64,000 nt of DNA. It comes from Tomocerus qinae (lineage: Eukaryota > Arthropoda > Collembola > Entomobryomorpha > Tomoceridae). The stretch lies in the NCBI GenBank assembly GCA_020055645.1, contig CM034548.1, positions 37,440,296 through 37,504,295 on the forward strand. Direction: 5' to 3'. The translations under genes and the position numbers were made by a program. Positions 17,425 through 31,100 of the stretch are shown piece by piece. Every line of letters starts with the position of its first letter. The stretch's first letter is position 1. The notes under the pieces are model-generated. The model saw only the letters and a list, made by a program, of their open reading frames with translations, was not told the DNA's origin and ran no database searches.

Positions 17425-20400
17425 TCATTCGGTAGTCTCAAAAGCTAGATAGATAAAGTATATGGCGTAATTATTTTACAATTAAATCTAAAGAGGAGTT
17501 ATTGTCAGCTTAAGTAACTTTCTCAATGTCAAACTTATAAGTTGATTGCATATATTTTTGTTTTTACTAAAATGTCCATAATACAAAGTCATACAACTAA
17601 AGAAAATTGTGAAAGGTCAGCGTCCTTGAAATTTCACTTCGTTATTTGATTTAAGACCATAAGTAAGTAAATGCTGTTTGCAAATCTATATTATCTGATT
17701 GCAACAAATATTAAATGTATCCATTATAGATACTTCGTCAAGAACTTGTGCCGCCGTAATATTGTTATAATCAGGTAATATCAGTTGTTCAGTATACTGG
17801 TGACGAAATAATGATTACCTGTGTTGCAAATAGTGAGGAATACCCATTACAACTTAATAAAATTTTATGCCTAGAGCACTTTTGCTAGCTATTTGCACAT
17901 AAAGAAACGGTACATCTTGGACGCTGCATGTAAAGATGTAATCCAAACTAGCATGCTATTCAACTATTATTTTCATATTACGGATAATGCAACACAAAGG
18001 CAAACTGATCATCTAAGCTGCAACTTTTTTTGCAAGCAATGTTCGAATAATCAGTTAATAAAAACAAAACAAGACAAAAAACTGGTGCAAGAAAACCTAA
18101 CCCAAACAACGCAGAGACAAGTTCAGCAGATATACTCTTACAACTAAACTATTTATTGAGGTGTGCACGGAAAATACTTAACTACAGAGTAAAATATGCT
18201 ATTCAGGATACATTGTTGCATTGAGTTGCAGATTACATATTATTTCTTCAGGTAACTATCTTTTAGTGGCTGACAAACATAAAATAAAAATGATAGCCGC
18301 AAACCTCAAATCCACATTTTACAAAAATTGGAAGATCGTTGAAAAAATTATATTTTGTATTACGTCACTATAGTTATACTAAAAGGTTGTAATTTAATGT
18401 TATTTCTCCGATTTCGGAGAAGTGCGTGGGGCACGTGCTCCCCGAGTCCCCTATTTTTGAAGAGCCTCAATTGCAGGAAGCTTTTATTTTATAGAGATGT
18501 ACCTTTTATTTCAAAAAACCTGTATACAACAGTTTTTAATAGAAAGGGTTGGGTAGTTAGGATTGTGTAACCCCCTGTAGCATTATTCTGATGAGCTTGT
18601 AATAGTTTTTGCTAAGAGATAAGCTGTCGCCTATTCAGTCGTAAGCAAGTAATCTTCGTCACATAACTGTCACTGACTCGAATACGTTCTATCAGCTATC
18701 TTTCATCGATTGATCTCATTGAATAATAATTTACTATATTTAATTTCCTTAGACAGTTAGCTTTAGTCACCTACCTACTTCTTTTGCACTATGTAAATCA
18801 CTCGAACTTCTTTACTGTTTATTTTTATTGTGCAATGTGAAAGGACGCTTAGTGAATTTCAATTGGTCGTGAGCGAAGTGAGTGAGTGGCCGGTTTAATT
18901 ATTATGCACACACTATTGACCATCACATTCTCGCACAATCAGTTTCCATTCCCACCTTTATCGACTAAGCATTTATTTTTTCATTGATAGATGTATGTAT
19001 AATATCTTCGTCTCTCACATGTTAATGAACTTCAACTTGAAACATTCGCGTTCGTATCCTTACCAAATAATACAGAGATATAGGTAACATTTGCACATAC
19101 ATAGCACAGCCGAGAAATTATTTCCTATTCTCCGTATCTTACACATCGCGAAAAACAATCTGTGTTTACTACATGCCCCACTAGATATGAATCTATGCAC
19201 CCTCCTCAGATGCTTAAATAAGTCAGTGAGCTTCAGGCTTATGCTATAACTCTAGTGGGATAGGATATTATGCGTCTTAAATAAGAAATTGTGGACTGCT
19301 CTGCTGTAAGTAGGCTCTCAAATTGCAAGGATAACTGCTAAATATAATGCTCTTGTATTGCCACAGATACAAACAATACAAAAGTAATGAACTAGAACGG
19401 ATCAAACTCCTTTTAGTGGTAAGCACAACTAATAACTCTTAACATTAAGGATCCTGTAGCTATAAAATATTTCTACGTTGCATAAATTATAGCATTTTGG
19501 TACAGATAACAGCTAGCTACTTAAAATGGTATACTATTCTTACATAATGAAGGTGAATTAATAAAACGATAGCAGTCAGGAGAGTAGGGACTTGTTTGTT
19601 TATAGCCGAAGCAAGAGAGGCTACTTAATTCAGGAGATGAAATTATCAGCATTAGGAGTCCATGTACTCTTATCTGCACATCCCATACGAGAATGTAGAG
19701 AATAAGCAAGGTTAGAGATTATTAAGTAGTACTAGTAGTAACCGATAGCTGCCTAATTAATGGGAAGACTCTTTCCTGATAAAGATTTGTAGTACTTAGG
19801 TACAAGTAAGTATGCTGATGTGTAGTAGCTGTGTGATGTACTGTGCAGATCACGAAGAGATTAAATCGTAGAAACAATCTCACTCTGAAGCCTAATTTGC
19901 GAATCTTGACCCCTTGTAGTATTATTTGTATTTGTAATGCATTACATCAGACAGATCGCATGACATGACAATAGGCAGATGCTAGTTCAACCCTTTCCAT
20001 TGGGTACCTAGTCCTTCCACCACAGATTTGCTCAGGTATCATGCATTTATCTAGGAATGTGCTTTTTATGACAGGACAATGTTTGGATTCAGTTTATACC
20101 TACAAGTAATTTATTGTGTCCAGTCACAGTCGTTAGGAAGAAGCGCCACAAAATTTTACTATCATAAAAATTTAAACTACATCATCACTCATCACTATAA
20201 TAAATACGTAACTACAGATGGCGATTTCATCCGTTAAATAAATGCTATAAAATTACAGTAACGACGTAGTTGCAATGGCAAAAGTTAAGTTCGCGATGTT
20301 GTACACAAAAAAGTTGCATTGAATAAATACTACTAGATGATTTACTTATATAGGAGTGAGTGATGCTAAGGAATTCTTCTTCTCATCTGTGGAAATGGAC

Positions 20401-23400
20401 ATTACATAATAATATGTAGATACACAATACGATATAATGCATTTAATGACGGCAAATACCCTGTAATTATTCCAGTGCATTTTTTACAACTTGCGTTTCT
20501 AGTGTATAAGATTACTAACCTGCTACTGCCAGCTCTGTTCATCCAAATCATCACAAGAGTATATTCCCGAATCAACGAATACAGTGTGAATGTAACTACA
20601 ACAACTGCGCGCACATGCAGTGCAGAATTTACAGTTCGCATTGTATCCTGCTTCTATGTATGTATTTAAGTGCATTGCAATTTAACAACCAATCTATTGC
20701 AATCCAAACGACGCAAAAATCCCGAGTTTGCAAGAGTCGTACCAAGCCTCAACAACATTATGTACAATGATACACTTATAATACTACAGATATAGTGCAT
20801 ATACACATCCTTTGGAATGATTACCTAAAGGCAGTTTGTTCTGACTATTAGGCCCTTCTGTTCTATTCGCTCGGGAATTTGCAAAGCTTATGCCGTCTAT
20901 TATCTAAGTATAAGGTAGGTAGTCAAAGACTCACACAAAAAGTAGCAAGGATTCAAAGATGAGTACCTATGTACATAATGTGCATTTCTGGATTTGCTAT
21001 TCATCTCACAGTCTCCATGCCTATTGCCGTTAAACCCCTAACTTGAAAGTGCATTTGATTTTCTTTGACCACAACCTTTCTCTTGAGGTCAACCTTATAC
21101 AAAGGTTGTTCGTATGTAGGTAACAGAATCATTTCCACTCTTATCTCATTTTATAAGGAATGTTCCTAAAGTGCTATTACAAGAATTACTGGATCGATAA
21201 GTTACTTAGAAAGTACTGCCTAACAAGATTAGCACATCAGTTAACAGATACAAAAAATATCTACTTGTTTGACGGCAATAGACAACATCTTTACATCTTC
21301 CTTCGTTAAAGCCCTACAATGATTATAATTAGTGAAAACCAACAAAGTAGGTTTATTATAATAACAGGAAGACTCCATAAGGGATATTTCACATATATTC
21401 ACATTTTGGAGAAAGCTATCCGATTTGCCTTATTGACATATTATTACCAACTAAAGACGTTAACAGTCTTACTATTCAAGTTTACATTTGCTCAATTAAT
21501 AGCAAGTTAAACAAGAAATCCTCAAACCAGAGCAGGTTTATATCTCAGAGTTACTAACTAGAAACTGCTGGGTATTTGAAATGTCATGATTTACAAACTA
21601 CTATATAACTTCACTCTCCAATCCTAGCTCAAGAAAAAATGTAATCCCCCACGCCAACTTTGACACAACAAAATAATATTGCAATACCTCCTGGTCTTAG
21701 TAAGACTGTCATACCAATGAATGACATAAAACGAGCAAATTATCCTATTATGAAAATATTGCAAGCTGTTGGACATTTTTGCACATCTACTAAGTTTGTT
21801 ATAACACCTGAGAGTTCAAGAAATTACAAACCACCCAACCAACCATACATCAGCTTATCATAATTCTAAAGCCAATTCTATGTGTTTCTCTCAAAAATAG
21901 TTTCAATAAAATTTGTTAACAAAGGACTGCATAGTTTACAAAATGTGCAAAGTTTTATGGATAAAAACTTTGATACAATCACTATTGGCTACACAAATAG
22001 TTTATAGTATAACAAAAAGGCTAAATTTTTTGTGTCAATGTAGCTTTCGAATTGCAATCGCAGACTGATATTTTTTAGGGTTTTAAATGGGATATAATAA
22101 AGGCGACCAACTATTACGTACAGCAAAAGCACATTGTACTGTATACAAACGGAGTTTACTTGATTCAATAAACTTTTAGAAGAACATTCACTTTTTGTAC
22201 ACTATTCAACGAAGCAAGGAATTTTTGGTGACTGCTGCCTACTTCTGGCATGAATTATTCTTAAACAGTAAATGAAATACGCATTACGTTATTACATAGG
22301 ACCTTATGAGTATAGTATAAAAGTAATTTTCATCTAATTTGCAACGTTAGTTTATATGTATGCTATTATACTTCATCGTTTGTTGTTTTGCTCAGCATCT
22401 CTTACATAATAGCAGGTATGTATTATGTATGTTAGGTAGTTGAGTTGAGCTGTTAAAAACCTGTGCTTGTACTAGTCTTCCTTTATATTTTTCTACTTTC
22501 AATTTGACTTGCATGTTTTCTTGTTTGAATAATTAGTGGAGGTTGCATTACATGAATTCTTGCTCTTTGCCTTGTCTACCTTCAATGGCCTTAACACTGA
22601 AACTTTTATTTGTTTGTTTTTCAAGTTTCTATAGGAAATTACTTGGAAAAGCACTTAAACAAAATAAATACTTTACTACAGTTTTATCTCTTACTAAATA
22701 TTTAAATATATGTTATTTTAGTTGTTGGATAGTATCTAGAACAGATTAAATAGCCTGAACGTCAAATGAGGCAATCCTCCAATTGACAGATTGTGTCATG
22801 TCAGAGAAACTTTTTATTCGATCAAGTTTAACTGGTGTTTAGTAACATAATAGAAATTTGGACAGAGATAAAATCGAGTGTGGAATAACTTTTACATTAA
22901 TTGAAGACCATTAATTTCCTGATGATCAAAACAACTTTAATTGCTCAAGTACTACACGAGAATTTAGTACTGACAAATTATAGCTTTAGTTGTTTACGAA
23001 ATGGTTTGTGTCCACTTTCAAAAACATGCAAAAACATTGTAAAGTTTTTTGGAGACTGGTTTTTTTCCCTGCAGCATTTCTCCGAAATACATTTAGACAC
23101 ACATAAAACAGTTGCAATGGGAAATAAAGAAGCACATTATTTAAAACGTATTCTTTCATTTCTGTATAAAAGTGAAGTGAACATTGAAGGGAAGAGCAAA
23201 AGAGTCTGGTTAATTACACATACAAATAATTACAATGGATACTCAAACTGAAAATATAATCTTCTGTACTTGGGAGGAAAATCTCATTTTAAGTCTCACG
23301 ATTTACAATTTTCAGGTATAGACGATGGGTTAGGCCAGCCAGACAAGATTGAGATTGCACACAACATAATGTAAATGGTAATACATTACAGAGCGATGAC

Positions 23401-26400
23401 TCAAGTTCGTAGTTTCAGTTTCAATTGACTGGACTGACTGAAATTACTATGCACGTGCATTCTGAGTGATCCTACCTATAGTGTCTGAGGAGGGTGTGAG
23501 GAAATGAGCACTTGTAATGAGTCCGAATTGTAACCCATGGGGTATACAATATATAGAAAGTCAAATCGCAGGATTTAGACATATGTAAAATACAATAGTA
23601 ATTATGTAGAAGCATTTAGGGCTGAATTAAGGATAAATTACTAGTGGCATATATATTGTTATCCCCTAGGGATTGGAAATATTATATGGAAATCATGCGA
23701 AGCCTGGCAGAGTAGTAAAGCCTATTGTAAAATTCGTATGTCATGTTAGCTTAGTGAAGAGAATGAGAGTATAGGAAACATATTCGATAATTATGATAAT
23801 GTCTGAGAGAGGAACTAGGTGGATAATCCTGTTAAATAAGGTGTAGTAGATTACTTCTTCCGTGGCTGAGTAGTGGTAAGATTGAAATGAAATACATCTG
23901 TCATCTGTAGTGTGGTCTGCCTGGTTTGCCCTTTTCTTACCTGCTGAGAAGATGTGCATTTATGACATGTTCTGCCGAGGAGGGTTATGCAATCTTTTCC
24001 TATTTGCCCGTAGTTATTAGCCTTCCACATTTTGAGTTGCAACCATTTAGTTCCTAGATAGCACACTTTTACAGAAAGTATAGCAGAGTGGACCTGTCTG
24101 TCTGCCCACGTGACTTTATAAAAATACACAACGTTTGTTAGCCTAGAAAGCAATTTAAGTATAGATACATAAGTGGATTTCAGTACAAGTCAAGTACAAA
24201 CGAACTAACAAGTAAGCTACCTACTTATATATATATACATGTCATAAGTATAAATACGAGTTCTGTATAGGTAATTGCCTCCATATGAATCTTGTCTATC
24301 TTTGAGTTCGTGCAGCTTTGGCGAATTGCTATTCTATTCCGTTCTTTAGTGATGCAGGAGTTGGTAGTCTTCGCTTGACTTCACCGCTTCCCCTGCGCTT
24401 CCTCATTATTATCTCAAGAAGATTCTCTTTCATTGTGTTTATGTATGCATATTAGCTCGCTAGTTCCTACCTCACATTAGCCTGCCATACTAAACTATGC
24501 TAAAAACTTTTAACAACAACCTGCCTCTTTCTGTCTCCTTTTTCAATGATGTTTGATCAGGAGTTGGCACTGCATAATAATATCATTTCCTTCCTTTCCT
24601 TATATTTAATATTAAATTCCTGGCCATAAGAATCTATCTACATACATACAGATATTATAATATTAAACTGTGCTAATACGCTAAGGTGCGTGCTCACATA
24701 GAGTTGTTAAGGTTTTCGGTCTACGGAGCCTTGTCTACATTGTGCATGTATTACATAATGTTCCTTTCAGGATTATTTGCATGCAATGCAACTGTGGAGC
24801 TACATCCATGCAATTTATGTACTTTACCTATCAGCAAATACTTTTATTTTCCTTCAGCTTGGTCGTCTCATTCCAGTTAGTTTCACTCTTCATGATTCAA
24901 TAAGCCAGTAAAACGTCTACTACTTAGAATAAGGTATTACTAGTGCAAAAAGTGTTTTGAAACGGAATTAGAGCCACAGTGTACATTTATTTTGACAGTT
25001 GCGTAAAGTACAGTGACTTGAGCGAGAAATAGCACTACCAGTAAAATGTAAAAGTACCGTCGACGTGATGGAATAATAGTCTCCTTGGTTGCATGGTCAC
25101 TGTTTGCTCTCTTGTCTCTACTTATATCTAGGTATAATATCATGCTTCCCTGACTAAATGTACGTGTGTCTGCTAAGCTCATCTTGTTTTCTCATCTTGT
25201 GACATGAGAATGCTCACTCTTCCGTTTCCATCCTATACAAACCACATTTATTGTGAAACAGAGAAATAGTCCGGAAACTTTGCACATTGTCAGTCGATAC
25301 TGCATCATGCACTAATAGAATCACTATTTCCATCCCACATTTTCCCTCTTCATTATCCCATATTTACTACGTGAGCTTGAACTTCAATTTTATATACCTA
25401 TTCATAGACTTATCTCACACCAAGGGAAATCCCGAATCTAAGTTTTCTTTTCCGCCTTTACAAAACCCAAATCACAATAAATACGCATTAAGGAGCATTG
25501 GAAAATAATTAGCAAACTGGCAATATAACTCTCTTACTAATTCTTTGCAGCTATAGTATGAGAAAATAGTTAGTAGTTACTATCTAACGGATTAAATTTC
25601 AAATTCATTATGTAACAGGAACAATTGGGCATTCAAACTGCGTCTAAACGATAATAGAATGGCTGAAGAAGAAAACATATTTGGTAATAAAACCTGAGCC
25701 TTTTGTCAATATTTCTTAAAAAGGAACATGATGCGTTGAATTTACTAAATTGTAAAAAGAAAATATAATACCCATATAAAAGATTTTCAAGACTATTATT
25801 ATAAAGACCCATTTCTACCAAATCTTTTTATGCTCTTGTAACATAAGTTGCGAACTAATGGCCAATTCTTTTCTTTAAGGCTACGAGTCCAAGAAATGAC
25901 AAACAATTACTCAGCTTAGTCTATGCAACATTTAAAAGAAGTATTAATATTTCGAAGAACTAGTGTCCAACTGCTTTATATAATAACTTATTTTGTGTCT
26001 CACCTAACCCACAATACAATCCACTTATTGCATAATTCTATACTAAAGTAGTTCAACGACAAGGCAAGGAAGATTCGCAGTCACACACGAGTATCCAATA
26101 AACTTAGCGAGACAAAACAAATCTTGTAAACTTCACATGTACATACTTATGCAACAAAGTATATTATTCCAACGTGCTATATTTAGACTTCTGAGTAGGT
26201 AAGTCGGAATGTACGTGTCTTGTAGATTTGACTTTGAATACACAAAATGAAATCTTGTGTAAACAAACACTCTCATTGACAATTTAAATTTTGACTAATC
26301 CTCTCCATGTTCACTCACCAAACAAACTTACAGTTCACACCAACCTAAACACCTAATGAATAATAAATCAGCACCTAATAAGTCCATCTTTAATGTAATA

Positions 26401-27600
26401 CTTGTACAAGTACGTCTTTCCTCCTATACCAGTTACACTTAACAAATCTCCTACATGTGGATAACTCATCAATAGTAAAATGGAACTTCCTGCATGCAAC
26501 GGGATGCCAACCTAACAATAAGCAGTCTCTGTGGTTTTGCCATGTAATCCTTCTTCTTATAACACTAGAGGAATCTTCAGCTTCCTTTACAAGTGTCACA
26601 ATTATAATTATCGCAGTGGAATTTAAATATAGATGTCTGAACAATAATAAATTATTAGTATAATCTTATTTACTTTTCTCTATCTCACATTATACCTACG
26701 GTACATTTTTGTTAGGCCTGTTTTTGTGTTGCTTAGCTGTTTTATAGCCTATGAATTTGACAGGTAACCCACTTTTGTATTAGCTATGTTAAAAGACTAT
26801 GGAAATTAATGGCGAAAAAGAACTATGCATTAAATATAATTTCGTGCAAGTGATACCAACAAAGATTTGTGATTAATCAACGATCTTCAAAAAAAACATT
26901 TACATGCCTAATTATATATTGCATTTAAAATTGCATTATAATAATTTCCTTCTATTAGTGACCTATGTAACAATTATCTTCGACTCTATTTAAATTTCTT
27001 GATGATACTGATGAAAAAACCAGGAAAATAAATATTTCGACTATGATGTACTAACTCTATTTGCTCCTAAAATGGTGATCTTAATTCACGCGTACTTTAC
27101 TTATTTTTACCCTTACTGTTAGTAGTTTTATAAGCTCATTCCTATTAATTAGACCATGGAAGTTAATTGCGAATAAAACTTTTAAGACTTTGTGAAGTTG
27201 ATTATAAGTAGTAGAACTATATGCGACCGAGTCCAGGATATATTTTCTATGGTATTAAATCTTTGACAAGGAGAAAGAAGTTATACATAGGGAATGAGTA
27301 AACCCATATCCGGATTATGCAGAGAATAATACATATGAAATAAAGAAAAAGACGAGGAATATATTTGAGGAGCGGAAATCTGGAGACAGAGATGAGGAGA
27401 AGGTAAATAAATAGAAGGGAGAAAGCACGGACCCGGGTGCGCAGAGTAGTGAAAGTGCGGAAATCCCTAGCCATAAAACCTGAGAAAGTTTCCGCTTTCT
27501 TCGTAGTAGAGGTTTTAATTTAATGATTAGACTAACCACCTCATTTCCTTGTTTAACTCAATTATGCGAGTTGAAGGATTGGCGTGCATATGTGAAGTAG
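17425..27600. other. Gene desert, first part: no gene recognised
   Basis: AT-rich DNA that looks unique. Open frames reach at most about 110 codons (one on the plus strand near 22.9-23.25 kb), which is about what chance predicts in 64 kb of this composition. A palindromic GGGGCACGTGCTCCCC-like block with an E-box CACGTG lies near 18,426-18,445. No transposon ends, tRNA or rRNA were seen. Confidence 0.6.
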
Positions 27601-27663
27601 TAGGATGAATAATTTGGACGATAAAAAGAAAAGAGAGAGAAAAATGATAAAATTTAGATTTAC

Positions 27664-28100
27664 CGGTGAAAATGGCTGGTAAACAAAAGGTTTTTAGTGG
27701 TGTAGGCGGCTATGGTTTTTGGCGGAAGATGATGTCAGTGAGATGGAGTGGAGCGAACTGTTTTGAGAAAAGTTGTGTTGTCCTTAAAGTCGGTGCAGAG
27801 AGGAGCAGAGGGAAAAGAATTGGCGAGGAGATTGAGACGAGAGTGTCAGCCTAATGAGAATAAGTCCAAGTTCGAAGAGCAAGTGGGAGAGTGGCTGGCT
27901 GAGACTGTTGTGGGATTGCAAGTGTGGTCTGCCGATGGAGACTCACTCACTCAGTTACTTAACTCGAGGATCTTCCTTGGACGACTTGACTTGCTGGGCT
28001 TGCTTCGTTTCTTGGCTCCTGGATGAGACAACAACAAGAAGCCTCGATCTGCACAGAGCAGCACAGAACTGAACTTGCAGTACGGGTACGGAAATGCAAA
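27664..28100 (-). promoter_or_regulatory. GC-richer island, candidate promoter or 5' UTR exon
   Basis: The stretch is clearly less AT-rich than its surroundings. On the minus strand it is pyrimidine-rich, like a leader, and ends in CACCG|GTAAAT, a possible donor. An initiator-like TTCAGTTC lies at the upstream side (about 28,065). A T-rich acceptor tract before the tenectin-like ATG at 12.9 kb could pair with it, making this a distant first exon. The plus strand also has an ATG-led frame of about 60 codons here, which I consider a shadow. The assignment is speculative. Confidence 0.3.
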
Positions 28101-31100
28101 TGAAAAATTTCTAGATTACCCAACAACGTCTCAAGGAATAAGGTGAACGTACTTGAGTGGAATGTACTTTTTGTATCAAAAAGTTTTCAACTCTTCACTG
28201 TAATGTAGTAAGTCGTCTTATGATGTGATATAATGTAATGAACATCTACCGACTTGAGTCTCGACTCAGTTCAGTCAGGCTCTCCCTCCTCATCTCTCCG
28301 ACACACCGTCCGAGTAGTAGAGTAGCCTCATCAACATGTACCTCACTTCCCTAACTAACACTATCTGCAAAATATAGCACAGCCATCCACTTTATCCACC
28401 TATTATTATTATTCTATTACCCTCACAACTCTTTCCTCCAAGGCTATTTTATTCTCATTGTCATACAAACCAGCTAATAACAAATGATAACAATCACACA
28501 TAATTTCTCTCTACCTACACCAATCTCTACATCTATTAATCTATAGATTATGTCATAAAACTTTCTTTCGTCCTTCTCCACCATTCAAACTCTCATCATT
28601 GCTAAATTGCATTGATTGTCCAAACACAGTTATTTACAGCTAACTGGATATTACATCATTTACATCCCACCGTACATGCATCTATCTCTTAGTAAAAAAA
28701 TCTCATTATACCTCAAATTTAACAACTCGTCACAATTTCATTTCAAACCAATAGGGAATTTACATATTCCAAAGTTACTGGATTATTTCCTCTGCGATCA
28801 TTGCCTACCTACTAGTTTATGACTAGTTTATATCAACATGATATTCAATACTATTTGAATAGGTATTGTCTTCTTTGATTGTGGTTGGTACCTTTACTTA
28901 TTTTTATTCGTAATAAATTGGGGTAGCGGTAATAATTACTGAATGTGCATGATAAACTTTAATCACTGCATGTTGGCAGTAGCGCTTGGGGTACCTACAT
29001 TCAATCATTTGTGGAAAACGTTATCAAAGCCAGTTCAATCGTGCCGGGGCGAAAGAAAGAATAATTCTCAATTGCACACTTAATAACATGCTGGTAACAC
29101 TGTATAGAAGAGATTTTGTGAATGTTTTATACATATTATAAGTAGAAGTATTTGTAACTCTATTATCTTGAAATGTTAATATTCTTTACTGCTACCCAAT
29201 TTTGTTCTATATTTTCTACCGTATTTCAAAGTCGTAGTCTCTGTGGTTTGAAACCGAGCAATTTCTCTGCATTCATGATTTTCCGTTTTTAATCTACTTT
29301 GTATTAACCGTATTCTCCACTGGACTATTTGATATATCCTCTTGTTATTTGTATTGTAGCCCAACGAACTGAGAATCAGAGTGGTAGTCAAATTAGAATT
29401 CAGAATTGATATTTTCCCAGACGACTATGAATTTTTACAGATCTGTGATGTTCTTGCGACAAATAGATTGCATTACAGTGTAGATGGTATGGTAATTATG
29501 GCAATATAATATAATTGCCTTAATTTGGCTTACCTGTTGTCTGTTGAATAGCATGCCATGCAGAGAATGAGATTAAAGATTAGGGGAATGGATATGCAGG
29601 AAAGAGTACAGAAAGTACTCGGAATGGGATTATAAAATATTTGAGAATGATATGAATGACTGTGACTAGACCTGTTGTCCGCACCTTGTAGTATATTATG
29701 ATTATGAATATGTAATAAATTCTGTATGCGTTTCTTTGAAATGTAATACGTTCGTTATCTATCGGTAAGTTCAGTCAGGAATATTGGAGTCGCCGAGTTC
29801 TGTATAACATACCTATCATTGGTTTATATTATTATGCATGTCTTCAGCGCGTTTTCATGTTGAGCACATCTGCTATATAGTCAAAGCTATTGAAGAATGG
29901 TTGGCCCAACCGTAAGCCAACTTTGCAAATCGAAACTTACTGACTCAGTCAGGAAAGTCAAGTCAACAATAAATGAAGATTTTTGGATTCACAGAAACAA
30001 GCTATGCTACGCTATAAAGTAAAAGATAGGATATAAGTCGGGCAATAGAGCCAAGAGCCTCGAGAACCCAACTGCTATTCACCTTCATGCAATCACTATA
30101 CTATAATATATCTCACTCATTTATGCACTACAGCCTGCAAGACAGTTAATCAAATCAGTTGCTTACAATTAATGGCAGATTTGATCTTGATGATAATCTG
30201 ATGCTAAGTAAATTGACTGCATATAGTGCTTTGGTTCCTCCTCCCTGTAATTCTCGTACCTCCGATTAATGTTAACACATCTTAGAGGAATCAAATGAAC
30301 TTCTATCGACAATAATCCACATTATTCCACATCTAGTCCAAATATATATTTTTCCGTCTCACCAGCGGAATAATACAAATAAAATCAAGGCATACCTAGT
30401 TGGAAAACGTTAATGTTATTAGATTCTAAATTAAATTTTAATATTAAAGTTGAAAGCATCAAAATTCTAATACGATTCTCAATATTTTGCAAATTTTATT
30501 AAAACGTCGTGAGATACAAATATTATACCAGATAATATAATATAAATGGCGAAAGTCCTACCGCGGAAACGTTCTCTATGATTTGCAGGAAATAAAACAA
30601 ATTTCGGAGCCGTGATAATGACTAGTATTTCTTGTGTGTTAGAAAACTCAACACTGCATATCCATTTCAACGTTAACTTTTTTTCGGGAACTGCACCTAA
30701 GGGCTGGAATACACTACTGAAATGCTTGCAATTGCAATCCACTGCAGTATAGTAAGCAGATGGTTCTCATAACTTCTTGATCCAATACGACTCACGAATT
30801 ACAACTGCGAAGATGAAGCACACAAATATTACAATACAAATTTGGTTTAGCATAGACAGGAATAAGAGAGGTATAATGTAATGGAGGTGTGTTTGGAAGT
30901 TAGCATTTGACGAGTTGATTTCTGCATACATATTACTTCGTTATACATTGTTCTTATACCGTGCATCAACAACAATGCAGCTCTGTAGGTAAATATCATC
31001 AAGTTCATAGTAACCGCAGGGTGTTGGAATTAGGTTCAGTGTTCCCTATGGTTTTTAATTTTACAATTAAAAGCGACCCATTGACTCTTTTCAGAAAACT

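Noticed and set aside
22901-23251. A 116-codon plus-strand open frame in the desert
   Set aside because: It begins at a TTG. The ATG-led part is about 108 codons, AT-rich, with no recognisable domain or splice context. By rough estimate one or two frames of this length are expected by chance in 64 kb of this composition.
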